Positions 55,872 through 64,000 of a stretch of DNA of 64,000 nt are shown here, one piece after another. Source of the stretch: [Mycobacterium] fortunisiensis (lineage in GTDB: Bacteria; Actinomycetota; Actinomycetes; Mycobacteriales; Mycobacteriaceae). The stretch is taken from NCBI RefSeq assembly GCF_019050325.1, contig NZ_VOMB01000014.1, positions 32,552-96,551 of the forward strand. The letters are read 5' to 3'. Position 1 is the stretch's first letter, and each line of letters begins with the position of its first letter. The position numbers and the translations under genes were made by a program. The notes beneath the pieces are model-generated. The model did no database searches and was not told the origin of the DNA. It worked only from the letters and a program-made list of their open reading frames with translations.

Positions 55872-56266
55872 CGGCTCACCGCCGCCCTGCGCACCATCGC
55901 GGTCGCGATCGCCACCGCCAGCAGACCGGCGGCGATACTGGCCGCGGTGTAACCGACCGCCAACGCCCAGTGGCCGTGCTCGAGCATCGTGATGGTCTCG
56001 ACCTGCATCGTGGAGAACGTTGTGAGCCCGCCGCACAGGCCGGTGCCCAACAGCGGCCTGCGGTAGCTGGATACCGGCAGTCGTTCCAGCAGCCTGGTGG
56101 TGAAGTAGCCGAGCAGAAACGCCCCGGCGATGTTCACGACGAAGGTGGGCCAGGGCCAATGGCCGGGCGCGGGCGGCGCCAGCACGGTCAGCCCGGCGCG
56201 GGCCAGCGTGCCCAGTGCGCCGCCGACGAACACCGCGGCCAATTCTCGGGGGTCGTGGCCGGACAT
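55868..56266 (-). CDS. crcB: CrcB/Fluc fluoride channel subunit (first gene)
   Basis: The partner CrcB, 132 residues and four helices. It has [14 protein letters not shown] near the N-terminus and the motif [17 protein letters not shown]. It is the first gene of a crcB-crcB-DUF190 unit. The ATG at 56266 lies 7 nt after a TACTTT -10 box, so the message appears leaderless, with no room for a fluoride riboswitch. Confidence 0.93.
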   Translation of the reverse strand: MSGHDPRELAAVFVGGALGTLARAGLTVLAPPAPGHWPWPTFVVNIAGAFLLGYFTTRLLERLPVSSYRRPLLGTGLCGGLTTFSTMQVETITMLEHGHWALAVGYTAASIAAGLLAVAIATAMVRRAAVSR

Positions 56267-56273
56267 AAGCCAA

Positions 56274-56279
56274 AAGTAT
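56274..56279 (-). promoter_or_regulatory. -10 box of the crcB unit
   Basis: TACTTT on the minus strand ends 7 nt before the crcB ATG. This predicts a leaderless transcript. Confidence 0.45.
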
Positions 56280-56337
56280 GGCCGCCGGCGCGCAACTGCC
56301 CGGCACCGACATCCGTTCGGGAGCAGAATGACAGACC

Positions 56338-57984
56338 ATGGCTGCCAATCCCCGTGCCGGACAACCGGCTCAACCCGAGGATCTGATCGACATCGCAGCG
56401 GTGGTGACCGCGTACTACACCCGGCGCCCCGATCCCGACGATGTCGCGCAGCAGGTGGTGTTCGGCACCTCCGGGCATCGTGGATCCAGCTTGGACACCG
56501 CGTTCAACGAAGGCCACATCCTGGCCACCACCCAGGCCATCGTCGAGTACCGGGCCGCCCAGGGCACCACCGGCCCGTTGTTCCTCGGCCGCGACACCCA
56601 TGCGCTGTCGGAGCCGGCCTGGGCCTCGGCGCTGGAGGTGCTGGCCGCCAACGATGTTGTTGCGATGATCGATTCGGCCGATCGCTACACCCCGACACCC
56701 GCCGTCAGCCACGCCATCCTGACTTTCAACCGGGGCCGCGATGCGGACTTGGCAGACGGCATCGTCGTCACCCCCTCGCACAACCCGCCGCGCGATGGCG
56801 GCTTCAAATACAACCCGCCCAACGGTGGACCCGCCGACACCGACGCCACCGGGTGGATTGCCAAGCGGGCCAACGAGATCCTGCGCGCCGGGTTCAAGGA
56901 CGTCAAACGCATGCCGTTGGCGCGGGCGCTGCAGACCGCCCAGCGCCACGACTACCTGGATGCCTACGTCGCGGATCTGGCCAATGTGGTGGACCTGCAC
57001 GCGATCCGGGCCGAGGGCATCCGCATCGGTGCCGACCCGCTGGGCGGGGCCAGCGTCGACTACTGGGGCGCGATCGGTGAGCGCTACAACCTGGATCTGA
57101 CCGTGGTGAACCCGCTGGTGGACGCCACCTGGCGGTTCATGACCCTGGACACCGACGGCAAGATCCGGATGGACTGCAGCTCGCCGAACGCCATGGCCTC
57201 GCTTCTTCGGAAAGTTGTCGCCAACCCCGACGAATACCAGATCGCCACCGGCAACGACGCCGACTCCGACCGGCACGGCATCGTCACCCCCGACGGCGGG
57301 CTGATGAACCCCAATCACTACCTGGCCGTGGCGATCGACTACCTCTACACCCATCGCCCGGACTGGCCGGCGGCCACCGCGGTCGGCAAGACGGTGGTGA
57401 GCAGTTCGATCATCGACCGGGTGGTGGCCGGGCTGGATCGCAAACTGGTCGAGGTGCCGGTCGGGTTCAAGTGGTTCGTCGACGGACTGATCGGCGGCGG
57501 CATCGGTTTCGGCGGCGAGGAAAGTGCGGGGGCCTCGTTCCTACGCACCGACGGCACGACCTGGACCACCGACAAGGACGGCATCATCCTGGCGCTGCTG
57601 GCCTCGGAGATCCTGGCGGTCACCGGGAAGACACCGTCGCAGCGCTATGCCGAACTGGCCGAGCGCTACGGGGCGCCGACCTATGCGCGGATCGATGCGC
57701 CGGCCGACCGCGAGCAGAAGGCCCGGCTGGCCAAGCTGTCATCCGAGCAGGTCAAGGCCACCGAGCTGGCCGGTGAGCCGATCACCGCCAAACTGACCGC
57801 CGCACCGGGCAACGGCGCGGCCCTGGGCGGGCTGAAGGTCACCACCGAGAACGCCTGGTTCGCCGCACGGCCGTCGGGCACCGAGGACGTGTACAAGATC
57901 TACGCCGAGTCCTTCCTGGGAGCTGACCATCTGGCGGAGGTGCAGCAGGCCGCCAAGGACGTGGTCAATACAGTCATCGGGTGA
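56338..57984 (+). CDS. pgm: Phosphoglucomutase (alpha-D-glucose phosphomutase)
   Basis: Interconverts glucose-1-phosphate and glucose-6-phosphate. The product is 548 residues (M. tuberculosis PgmA-like). The phospho-Ser is in [14 protein letters not shown], the metal-binding loop in [14 protein letters not shown], and the phosphate-binding motif in [15 protein letters not shown]. It supplies glucose-1-phosphate for glycogen, trehalose and wall precursors. The ATG at 56338 is divergent from crcB, 71 bp away. It overlaps the MFS gene by 4 bp. Confidence 0.95.
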   Translation: MAANPRAGQPAQPEDLIDIAAVVTAYYTRRPDPDDVAQQVVFGTSGHRGSSLDTAFNEGHILATTQAIVEYRAAQGTTGPLFLGRDTHALSEPAWASALEVLAANDVVAMIDSADRYTPTPAVSHAILTFNRGRDADLADGIVVTPSHNPPRDGGFKYNPPNGGPADTDATGWIAKRANEILRAGFKDVKRMPLARALQTAQRHDYLDAYVADLANVVDLHAIRAEGIRIGADPLGGASVDYWGAIGERYNLDLTVVNPLVDATWRFMTLDTDGKIRMDCSSPNAMASLLRKVVANPDEYQIATGNDADSDRHGIVTPDGGLMNPNHYLAVAIDYLYTHRPDWPAATAVGKTVVSSSIIDRVVAGLDRKLVEVPVGFKWFVDGLIGGGIGFGGEESAGASFLRTDGTTWTTDKDGIILALLASEILAVTGKTPSQRYAELAERYGAPTYARIDAPADREQKARLAKLSSEQVKATELAGEPITAKLTAAPGNGAALGGLKVTTENAWFAARPSGTEDVYKIYAESFLGADHLAEVQQAAKDVVNTVIG

Positions 57985-59222
57985 CCGCACCGACCACTGC
58001 CCGGCTTCCGCGCGAGGTTTGGCTTCTGGTCTGCGCGAATGTCGTCGTGGCGTTGGGCTATGGCGTCGTGGCCCCGGTGCTGCCGTCGTATGCCCGCCAC
58101 TTCGACGTCAGCATCGCCGCGGCCACCTTTGTGATCACCGCGTTCGCGGCCATGCGTCTGGTCGGAGCACCGCCGGCCGGCTTTCTGGTGCAGCGGCTGG
58201 GGGAGCGCCGGGTCTACATCAGCGGCCTGCTGATCGTTGCGGTGTCCACCGGGGCGTGCGCCTTCGCCGAGACCTACGCGCAGCTGCTGCTGTTCCGATC
58301 GCTGGGCGGGGTGGGTTCGGCGATGTTCACGGTGTCCTCGCTGGGCCTGATGATCCGGATCTCGCCGCCAGATGCCCGCGGCCGGGTCGCGGGACTGTTC
58401 GCCTCGGGGTTCCTGGTGGGTTCGGTCGGTGGCCCGATGTTGGGCAGCGTGACTGCCGGGCTGGGGTTGTCGGCGCCGTTCCTGATCTACGGGGTGGCGC
58501 TGCTGGTGGCCGCGGTCGTGGTGTTCGTGACGCTGCGCAATTCCGAGCTGGCCGCCCCGGCCGAGGACGATGCGCCGACGGTGTCGCTGCGAGAGGTGTT
58601 GCGGCATCCGGCCTACCGCGCGGCGCTGTTCTCCAACTTCGCCACCGGCTGGTCCTCCATCGGGCTGCGCATCGCGCTGGTGCCGCTTTTCGTCGTCGAC
58701 GTTTTGGGACGCAGCACCGGGGCGGCCGGGCTCGCGTTGGCGACCTTCGCGATCGGCAACGTCTCGGCGGTGGTGCCCAGCGGATACCTGTCCGATCGGA
58801 TGGGGCGACGAGGTTTGGTGATCATCGGGCTGGCGGTCTCGGCGCTGGCGACGGTCGCGGTCGGGTTCACCGGATCGTTGCTGCTGTTCCTGGTGGCGGC
58901 CTACATCACCGGCGCGGCGACGGGCATCTTCGTGTCGCCGCAGCAGGCCGCGGTGGCCGACGTCGTCGGCAACAAGGCGCGCGGCGGGACGGCGGTGGCG
59001 ACCTTCCAGATGATGTCGGATCTGGGCGGCATCGTGGGCTCGTTCGCCGTGGGCCAGATCGCGCTGCGGGTGAACTACGGCACGGCGTTCGTCGTGACCG
59101 GGGTCATCCTGCTGGCCGCGGCGGTGGGCTGGCTCTTCGCCCCGGAGACTCGTCCGAAAGCCTCACACGAGCACACGCCGGCCCGCCCGCTGGGCCCGGA
59201 TTCCGCCGACGAGCTGCCCTGA
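57981..59222 (+). CDS. MFS transporter
   Basis: Major facilitator exporter-like protein of 413 residues with twelve helices. Family motifs are [18 protein letters not shown] (motif A, helix 2-3 loop) and [17 protein letters not shown] (second-half copy). Substrate unknown; most actinobacterial relatives are drug or metabolite effluxers. The GTG start overlaps the pgm stop by 4 bp. A 57-bp gap separates it from tRNA-Ala. Confidence 0.9.
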   Translation: MTAPTTARLPREVWLLVCANVVVALGYGVVAPVLPSYARHFDVSIAAATFVITAFAAMRLVGAPPAGFLVQRLGERRVYISGLLIVAVSTGACAFAETYAQLLLFRSLGGVGSAMFTVSSLGLMIRISPPDARGRVAGLFASGFLVGSVGGPMLGSVTAGLGLSAPFLIYGVALLVAAVVVFVTLRNSELAAPAEDDAPTVSLREVLRHPAYRAALFSNFATGWSSIGLRIALVPLFVVDVLGRSTGAAGLALATFAIGNVSAVVPSGYLSDRMGRRGLVIIGLAVSALATVAVGFTGSLLLFLVAAYITGAATGIFVSPQQAAVADVVGNKARGGTAVATFQMMSDLGGIVGSFAVGQIALRVNYGTAFVVTGVILLAAAVGWLFAPETRPKASHEHTPARPLGPDSADELP

Positions 59223-59278
59223 GCTGCCGTTTTGGGCTAGACGGCCGGTGTGGTGTAATTTCGTTGAGCACGACAAAC

Positions 59279-59351
59279 GGGGCTATGGCGCAGTTGGTAG
59301 CGCACCACACTGGCAGTGTGGGGGTCAGGGGTTCGAATCCCCTTAGCTCCA
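59279..59351 (+). tRNA. tRNA-Ala (anticodon GGC)
   Basis: The 73-nt cloverleaf has acceptor GGGGCTA/TAGCTCC, anticodon stem-loop CCACA-CTGGCAG-TGTGG (anticodon GGC) and T arm GGGGTTCGAATCCCC. The third base pair is G3-U70, the identity element of alanine tRNAs, which confirms the call. CCA is not encoded. The 3' end borders an integrase remnant, so it is the likely attachment site of the accessory region. Confidence 0.97.
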
Positions 59352-59358
59352 CGTTTGA

Positions 59359-59392
59359 AAAACCCGCTCTGACTTCGGTCGAGGCGGGTTTT
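59359..59392 (+). terminator. Terminator after tRNA-Ala
   Basis: AAAACCCGC (59359-59367) pairs with GCGGGTTTT (59384-59392), loop of 16 nt, ending in T residues. It is 7 bp after the tRNA. Confidence 0.8.
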
Positions 59393-59430
59393 CTCGTTAG
59401 CTGGTAAGGCCGTTCGCGGTGGCGATTGTC

Positions 59431-60085
59431 CTAGCCTTGTCCTACCGCCGGGGTCTGTCCTACCGGGGTCGAAAACACCGCCGAGGCCGCGGTCAGGCGG
59501 TCGTCGGTCACCCGGCCGTAGACGGCCTAGCGTCATGCGATCGGTGTGGCCGTGCCCGGCCGCGACGACGTCAGCTGAGATCCCCGCTGCGCGCATCCGC
59601 GAGATATTCGAGTGCCGCAGCTTGCCGAGCGTGATTGCCTTCAGTCCGGTCGCCTTGCGCTGAGCAGAGAACTCGCGGCTGTACTCTTGCACCGGCAGGG
59701 GAGTCCCGTCGGTCCGTAACAGCAGCAGATCGCTATCGGCCAATGGGCGGCCGACCGCCAGGCGCTCGCGGAGGTGCACCGCACGCATGGACTTGAGCAT
59801 CGCCAACTCGCGCGGGGGTAGCGGGAGATCTCGCGAGCTGCGGTCGGTTTTCGGGGTCACGATGGTGTCGTGGCCGTTGACGTCGACGCGAGCCTGGCGG
59901 ATCCGCAGCGCGCCGGTATCGAGGTCGATGTCCTGCCACCGCAGCCCGCCGACTTCCTCGCGGCGCAACCCGAGCAGCGTCAGCGCGAAGCACCCGGCGA
60001 GGCGGTGTGTCGCCACGTGCAGGCAGGGCAACACCAGCCCGACAGCCTGGCGGCACTCGTCGTCGCACACGACGTGCTCGTGCAC
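59431..60085 (-). pseudogene. Tyrosine integrase fragment, frameshifted
   Basis: The C-terminal catalytic half of a phage-type tyrosine recombinase. In frame from 60085 on the minus strand it reads LTLLGLRREEVGGLRWQDID, TPKTDRSSRDLPLP and LRHSNISRMRAAGISADVV. After GHTDRMTL the frame breaks: the proper continuation VYGRVTDDRLTAASAVFSTP, with the catalytic Tyr, is in the next frame and ends at the TAG at 59431. A single extra base near 59537 would explain this. The N-terminal DNA-binding half is missing upstream. The gene is non-functional unless the base is a sequencing error. Confidence 0.85.
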
Positions 60086-60141
60086 CCTGTCGGTCAGCGG
60101 TCGGCTCGCCGGTCGAGTCAGCTCGGCGCAGCCGTGACCCG

Positions 60142-60306
60142 ATGCGCCGCGGGTACGCCCGCACGCTGGGAGGACGGCCTGACCGCGACACGCTCGCCCG
60201 CGTCGTGCGCGCCGAAGCCGCTCGCGCCGAGCAGGACACGGAACCGTCGGTCACGTCGCTGATAAACCGCCGCGCGCGGGAGCGTAGAAACCGCTCGATC
60301 CAGTAG
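60142..60306 (+). CDS. Possible small basic protein (54 residues)
   Basis: A short frame on the plus strand, opening MRRGYARTLGGRPDRDTLAR and ending RRARERRNRSIQ, with a helical middle AEAARAEQDTEPSVTSL. No family recognised and no good ribosome-binding site. It may be a remnant of a phage or island gene, or chance. The rest of the stretch 60086-60365 shows nothing else I can support. Confidence 0.25.
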   Translation: MRRGYARTLGGRPDRDTLARVVRAEAARAEQDTEPSVTSLINRRARERRNRSIQ

Positions 60307-60365
60307 CAGGTGGGAGTACACCGATGCCGGGCCACGACACACCGGCGAAGCCGGGCACCGGCGAA

Positions 60366-60387
60366 CAGTTGAACTGCTTTCTACACT
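60366..60387 (+). promoter_or_regulatory. Promoter of the AlbA_2 gene with a small palindrome
   Basis: TACACT (60382-60387) is a -10 box 7 nt before the ATG at 60395, predicting a leaderless message. CAGTT-G-AACTG (60366-60376) is a palindrome just upstream of the -10 and may be an operator. Confidence 0.5.
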
Positions 60388-60394
60388 TTCGCGC

Positions 60395-61813
60395 ATGACA
60401 ATCAACGTGGTTGCGGTGTCTGATGCAGACGTGGCGAAGGCGCTCCGTCTCGAGGAAGGGCATTTTGTTGACCTGAAAGCTACCGCCGTCGCTCCCGGAA
60501 AGCTGACACGATCACTGGCGGCATTCGCAAATGCCGATGGCGGCGAACTCTTCGTTGGCATCGCCGAAGGCCAGGCTGGACAAGGGCACCGTTGGGAAGG
60601 TTTTGCGAACGCCGAGGCGGCGAACGGCCACATACAGGCGTTCGAAAGTGTCTTTCCACTCGGCGGCGACCACCGTTATGAGTTCTTGAGTGCAGAGTCG
60701 CAGACAGGCTTGATTCTGCATATTGAGATCGATAAGTCAGCTTCAATCAAGAAGGCGGTTGATGGAAAGATCTACAAACGGCGCGGCGCCCAGAATCTTC
60801 CGGTAACAACCGAGGAAGATATTCGAAACCTAGAACTCGCCAAGGGCGTAGTCTCATTTGAGTCAGAGACGATCCAGTATCCGATTGAGTACCTTACAAA
60901 TTCGGAAGCGATCATCACGTTTCTGATTGATTTAATTCCATCGGCGGATCCGGAGCCGTGGCTCAAGAAACAATTGCTGGTACTCGGTAGCCTTCCTACA
61001 GTAGCCGCAGTTCTGTTGTTCTCAGATGAGCCGCAAGCTGCATTGCCGAAACGTAGTGGCGTGAAAATTTACCGATACAGAACGACGTTGGCTGAAGGCA
61101 CAAGGGACACGCTTGACTTCGATCCAATTACAATCGAAGGCTGCCTCTACAGGCAGATCTACAGTGCCGTAGCCAAAGTCGTAGAAGTCGTGGAGGCATC
61201 GCGGGCCGTCAATGCAGACGGCATGTCGACAATCAACTACCCCAAGGAGGCGATCCACGAGATCGTCACCAACGCCGTAATCCACAGGGACTACTCGATA
61301 GCCGACGACATCCATGTACGAATTTTCGACAACCGTATCGAGATCGAAAGTCCAGGAAGGCTCCCGGCCCACATAACGCCCGAGAACATCCTCGATCAAC
61401 GATACTCGCGAAATGGCGCGATCGTTAGGTATATAAACAAGTTTCCGGATGCGCCAAACAAGGACGTCGGCGAGGGTTTGAACACGGCGTTTGGCGCAAT
61501 GCGCGCACTGAAGTTGAAAAATCCTCAGATTGAGGAACGTGAAAGCTCAGTTCTAGTAACAATCCGCCACGAACGACTTGGATCACCCGAGTCGATTTGC
61601 CTTGAGTACCTTCGAGATAACGACACGATCGCTAATGCAAAATTGCGGGAGCTTACCGGTATCACCTCCGAGAACACGGCGAAAGAAGTGTTTAAGCGCC
61701 TAATGAAAATGAATGCGATAGAACGAGTTCCCGGTCTTGGCGGCAACAAAGCTGCCTATCAAAAGGGTCAGAATTTCGCAACGCAACTGGCGGCCGTATC
61801 CGGAACCAACTGA
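60395..61813 (+). CDS. AlbA_2 / Schlafen-like regulator with an HATPase-type domain
   Basis: The product is 472 residues. The N-terminal AlbA_2 (Schlafen core) domain covers about 15-135, with EEGHFVDLKATAVAPGKLTR and SLAAFANADGGELFVGIAEG. A middle ATPase-like region (about 275-400) has YPKEAIHEIVTNAVIHRDYS and DNRIEIESPGRLPAHITPEN. The C-terminus looks like a winged helix (LRELTGITSENTAKEVFKRL). Relatives are annotated as ATP-binding or transcriptional regulators, many in mobile islands. The sequence is AT-richer than its neighbours, consistent with transfer. Substrate or target unknown. Confidence 0.85.
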   Translation: MTINVVAVSDADVAKALRLEEGHFVDLKATAVAPGKLTRSLAAFANADGGELFVGIAEGQAGQGHRWEGFANAEAANGHIQAFESVFPLGGDHRYEFLSAESQTGLILHIEIDKSASIKKAVDGKIYKRRGAQNLPVTTEEDIRNLELAKGVVSFESETIQYPIEYLTNSEAIITFLIDLIPSADPEPWLKKQLLVLGSLPTVAAVLLFSDEPQAALPKRSGVKIYRYRTTLAEGTRDTLDFDPITIEGCLYRQIYSAVAKVVEVVEASRAVNADGMSTINYPKEAIHEIVTNAVIHRDYSIADDIHVRIFDNRIEIESPGRLPAHITPENILDQRYSRNGAIVRYINKFPDAPNKDVGEGLNTAFGAMRALKLKNPQIEERESSVLVTIRHERLGSPESICLEYLRDNDTIANAKLRELTGITSENTAKEVFKRLMKMNAIERVPGLGGNKAAYQKGQNFATQLAAVSGTN

Positions 61814-61886
61814 TGTGTCCGTCCGCGGATCAACACCTACGCTCAGCCCGATCGTCACCGGTGGATAGGCTGCAAATCCCTCTACT

Positions 61887-62060
61887 AGCCGTCGGTGAAC
61901 TCCGGGAAGGTCACAACAGCTACCACGCGTTGTCGGCGTCTTGCGTGATACTCCGCGCATGGCCGCCGACACCTGGACGACCCGTGATCTGCCTGTGCTT
62001 CGTGCCGCCGTCGAATTGTTCGATGACACGGGCACCGGTCCCCGTGCGATGGAGATCGAA
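61887..62060 (+). repeat. Left copy of a 174-175 bp direct repeat flanking the IS
   Basis: Identical base for base to 63826-63999 (a further base, 62061/64000, also matches but may belong to the IS). It abuts the IS left end. Reads as a target-site duplication and contains a promoter-like GATACT and the start of a gene. Confidence 0.92.
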
Positions 62061-62084
62061 CCTGAGTTCGGACATTTGGCCTAG
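61959..62084 (+). pseudogene. Gene start interrupted by the IS (truncated left copy)
   Basis: The frame opens MAADTWTTRDLPVLRAAVEL and continues FDDTGTGPRAMEIE, then enters the IS left end (PEFGHLA) and stops at a TAG, 41 codons in all. Thirty-four residues are native. The -10-like GATACT (61947-61952) lies 6 nt before the ATG, so a leaderless message is likely. The same start is repeated at 63898, where the gene continues out of the window. Confidence 0.8.
62061..62075. repeat. Left terminal inverted repeat of the IS
   Basis: CCTGAGTTCGGACAT matches the reverse complement of 63811-63825 at 14 of 15 positions. Confidence 0.88.
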
Positions 62085-63718
62085 TACCCAGGTTTGATGC
62101 CGAGGTCGGTCAAGATCTGGCGCTGCGCGTCGGGAATGGCCGGCGGGAATGTCTGGGTCGCCCCGTTGATGTTGATGGTGGCGCTGCGCAGTGGCCGGAG
62201 TAGCTTGACGACCTTGGCGATGGACAGTCCGGTGCGCGACTGGATGGAATGGGCGACGGCCAGGGCGGTGAACACGATGGTCAGGTGTGCCTCGATCGCC
62301 GCACGGGTGTGGTGAAACATCGGCCGGCCACGAAGGTCGCTCTTGGACATGCGAAATGACTTCTCCACGTGCCACAGGTCGTGGTACTTGGCGATCACCT
62401 CGGCGGCGGGCATGACTGTGATCGGCACGTTGGTCACGTAACCCTTGAGGCCGATCAGGGATTGGGCGCGGGCGAGGTTGGCCTCATCGAGGCTGCGGTC
62501 ATCACCGCGGACCTTCACGAATCGCGCGGCCTTGGCCTTCTTGTCCCCGGCCACGATCGCCCGTGCCCGGGCCTCCTGGGCCGCAAGCGTCTTCTGGTCA
62601 CGCCGCGCCCGTTTGGCCGAGTACGACCAGATCGCCCGCCACGCCCCGGAATCGTGCTCGCGATCCCAGACGGGTTCAGCACGCAGCCTGGTGTCGTTGA
62701 CCTTGGTGTTGCCGTGCCGGGGAGTGACGGTGTCGATCACCTGGCCATCGGCGAAAACATCGCCGTTCCAATGGAAATGGGACTCCAGATCCCCGGGCGC
62801 TTTCGTAACCCGCGAGCCCACGATGAACAACAGGCCCAACTCGTCGAGCGCTTTCAGATTGCTCTGCGACAGCATCCCGGCGTCAGCGGCCACGACCATC
62901 GGCGTGTCCTGCAGGCCGTGACGCTCCAGGAAGCCGGTGATGATCGGCACGATGGTCGTAGTCTCGGCGGTATTACCTTCGAAACACCCGATTTCCAAAG
63001 GGAATCCGGTCCGGTCGACGAGCAGACCGACAACGATCTGAGGGTCAATGCGCCGCTCTTTGCTGAACCCTACTTTGCGCCGTTCGTCCTCGTTCTCGGC
63101 CTCGAAATAGAGCGTCGTTACGTCGTGGAGCAGAAGGGACAGGCCACCGCAATCACTGCTGTAGTCAAAGCATTTGGTGGCGATCGCATCCCGATACCCG
63201 CCCGGTCCGACCAGGTCGAGATGACGGGCCATCGTGCGGTAACACACCGTCGATACGCCCAGATCGGTCAACACCCGCTCGGCGTCGGCCTTGCTCGTGG
63301 GTTCCACGATCCGGGCGATGACCAGATCCCGGAACACGTCGTCGGCGACCACACCGAACCCGAGCCAGTCGTAGACACCCGCGAGGACGTCATAGAGCAG
63401 TCGTGAGCACGTGCCCATCGTGCGCCCTGGCAGGACAACGGGCGCTACAGCCGGCTTTGCCGGATCGGCGATCAGTGAGCGCTCGGCGCGGAAGTCGGCC
63501 ACCTCGGTCATCGACTGCGCACGCGCGGCCACCTCGAAATCGAGTGCGGCCTGCCCACCAGCCACGACCTGCCGGGCCGCATCCAGCAGAATGCCCAGCT
63601 CAGCATCGGTATGCGCCGAACCCAAATGCGCCAGGATCACCACACGGCCCTGATCCTTGCGCGCGACCTGCACCGCCACCGCGCCTGAGGTCGTGCGCAC
63701 CTTCCGCACGTACGCCAC
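62081..63718 (-). CDS. IS1634/IS1549-family transposase
   Basis: DDE transposase of 545 residues. It begins (GTG)AYVRKVRTTSGAVAVQVAR. The catalytic Asp residues are in LLLHDVTTLYFEAENED and PMVVAADAGMLSQSNL; the Glu is in HDLWHVEKSFRMSKSDL, with the Y/H-x-x-x-E-x-x-R/K pattern of the IS4-like group. The frame is intact, from GTG 63718 to TAG 62081, and its stop lies just inside the left terminal repeat region. The insertion therefore looks active or recently active. Confidence 0.94.
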   Translation of the reverse strand: MAYVRKVRTTSGAVAVQVARKDQGRVVILAHLGSAHTDAELGILLDAARQVVAGGQAALDFEVAARAQSMTEVADFRAERSLIADPAKPAVAPVVLPGRTMGTCSRLLYDVLAGVYDWLGFGVVADDVFRDLVIARIVEPTSKADAERVLTDLGVSTVCYRTMARHLDLVGPGGYRDAIATKCFDYSSDCGGLSLLLHDVTTLYFEAENEDERRKVGFSKERRIDPQIVVGLLVDRTGFPLEIGCFEGNTAETTTIVPIITGFLERHGLQDTPMVVAADAGMLSQSNLKALDELGLLFIVGSRVTKAPGDLESHFHWNGDVFADGQVIDTVTPRHGNTKVNDTRLRAEPVWDREHDSGAWRAIWSYSAKRARRDQKTLAAQEARARAIVAGDKKAKAARFVKVRGDDRSLDEANLARAQSLIGLKGYVTNVPITVMPAAEVIAKYHDLWHVEKSFRMSKSDLRGRPMFHHTRAAIEAHLTIVFTALAVAHSIQSRTGLSIAKVVKLLRPLRSATININGATQTFPPAIPDAQRQILTDLGIKPGY

Positions 63719-63810
63719 CGCCCGAACCTACCGGGCTAGTACCCCAAACACAGCACCGGCACAGGAGAACCCACAGGTCAAAGCCCTAGCCGATCGAAAA
63801 CTCGCCATCC

Positions 63811-63825
63811 ATGTCCGAAGTCAGG
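63811..63825. repeat. Right terminal inverted repeat of the IS
   Basis: ATGTCCGAAGTCAGG, reverse complement of the left end apart from one base. Confidence 0.88.
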
Positions 63826-64000
63826 AGCCGTCGGTGAACTCCGGGAAGGTCACAACAGCTACCACGCGTTGTCGGCGTCTTGCGTGATACTCCGCGCATG
63901 GCCGCCGACACCTGGACGACCCGTGATCTGCCTGTGCTTCGTGCCGCCGTCGAATTGTTCGATGACACGGGCACCGGTCCCCGTGCGATGGAGATCGAAC
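63826..64000 (+). repeat. Right copy of the direct repeat (target-site duplication)
   Basis: Identical to 61887-62061. Begins directly after the IS right end; the window stops at its last matched base. Confidence 0.92.
63898..64000 (+). CDS. Start of a gene restored by the duplication (runs out of the window)
   Basis: The frame MAADTWTTRDLPVLRAAVEL...AMEIE begins at ATG 63898 and is open at the window end. The duplication also carries the GATACT -10 (63886-63891), 6 nt before the ATG. Promoter and start are therefore intact to the right of the IS, and the gene may be expressed. I do not recognise the family from 34 residues; the helical, acidic start resembles small regulators found in phages and islands. 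Confidence 0.7.
   Translation, partial: MAADTWTTRDLPVLRAAVELFDDTGTGPRAMEIE

Larger units (their letters stand above)
62061..63825 (-). mobile_element. Complete IS1634/IS1549-family insertion sequence (about 1765 bp)
   Basis: Bounded by 15-bp terminal inverted repeats (62061-62075 and 63811-63825) that differ at one base. One transposase gene fills most of it. The ends sit exactly against identical direct repeats of 174-175 bp on each side. The IS1634/IS1549 group is known for long, variable target duplications, which supports the family call and recent insertion, since both copies are still identical. Confidence 0.92.

Noticed and set aside
56267..56337. Fluoride riboswitch upstream of crcB
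   Set aside because: Only 71 bp separate crcB and pgm, no crcB-motif pseudoknot is visible, and the -10 box leaves no leader.
59104..59352. Minus-strand frame reading MELRGFEPLTPTLPVW
   Set aside because: Antisense of tRNA-Ala; the RGFEPLTPTLPV string is a familiar false protein.

Overview
The window comes from a fast-growing mycobacterium (Mycolicibacterium type). It is GC-rich and encodes an antigen 85 mycolyltransferase, an MmpL transporter, a cutinase, a mycobactin biosynthesis locus with an IdeR-like box, FtsEX-SmpB-tmRNA, and a GlcNAc-type PTS with nagA, which slow growers lack. Gene order in the first half matches the M. tuberculosis Rv3137-Rv3158 (nuo, fadE23/24, hisN) and Rv3100c-Rv3106 (smpB, ftsX, ftsE, prfB, fprA) blocks. 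The fast grower keeps these together.

Layout. (1) 1-6.6 kb, minus strand: nuoA-B-C-D-E-F-G (nuoG cut by the window edge), with an Rv3143-like pseudo-receiver upstream. The nuoD/nuoE junction carries three 32-bp tandem copies that form a chain of 11-codon minicistrons. (2) 6.6-15.3 kb, minus strand: ten tightly packed genes read from one promoter near 15.33 kb. They encode a homogentisate-dioxygenase-like cupin, an alpha/beta hydrolase, a CaiB/BaiF CoA-transferase, an HMG-CoA-lyase-like enzyme, a TetR regulator, an acyl-CoA dehydrogenase, an APH-type kinase and its small DUF6285 partner (a module resembling LvaC/LvaA/LvaB for 4-hydroxyacyl-CoA), a SnoaL-like protein and a YceI protein. (3) 15.4-24.1 kb: DJ-1/PfpI protein, HsaA-like flavoprotein, antigen 85, fadE23/fadE24 behind a 28-bp palindromic operator, hisN, a small membrane protein and fprA. 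(4) 24.3-29.6 kb, plus strand: prfB, mscS-like channel, Pro/Thr-rich membrane protein, ftsE, ftsX, smpB and ssrA (tmRNA).

(5) 29.7-36.5 kb: envelope and secreted functions, namely cutinase, a YwaF/TIGR02206 membrane protein, an MmpL without MmpS, a Gly/Pro/His-rich secreted peptide, a 34-residue basic micro-protein and a DUF4185 protein (the family that includes endo-D-arabinanases). (6) 36.5-46.6 kb: two TetR-controlled divergent units (Rieske oxygenase versus amidohydrolase plus epoxide-hydrolase-like enzyme; TetR versus a ferritin-like hydrolase plus membrane protein), then a DUF2993 lipoprotein-like protein, secreted chorismate mutase and a membrane-anchored hypothetical. (7) 46.7-50.6 kb: PTS EIIBC, EIIA, nagA and two small genes. 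(8) 50.7-54.4 kb: mbt-2 locus (mbtK, mbtN, mbtM, mbtL). (9) 54.4-59.2 kb: triple-DUF190 protein with two CrcB fluoride-channel subunits, phosphoglucomutase and an MFS transporter.

(10) 59.3-64 kb is accessory DNA behind tRNA-Ala(GGC). It holds a frameshifted tyrosine integrase, an AT-richer AlbA_2/Schlafen-type gene and a complete 1765-bp IS1634/IS1549-family element. The element is flanked by identical direct repeats of 174-175 bp. They read as a very long target-site duplication that copies the promoter and start codon of the invaded gene, so the gene to the right of the IS may still be expressed.

No CRISPR array or rRNA was seen. All functional calls are from reading the sequence. No database search was run.
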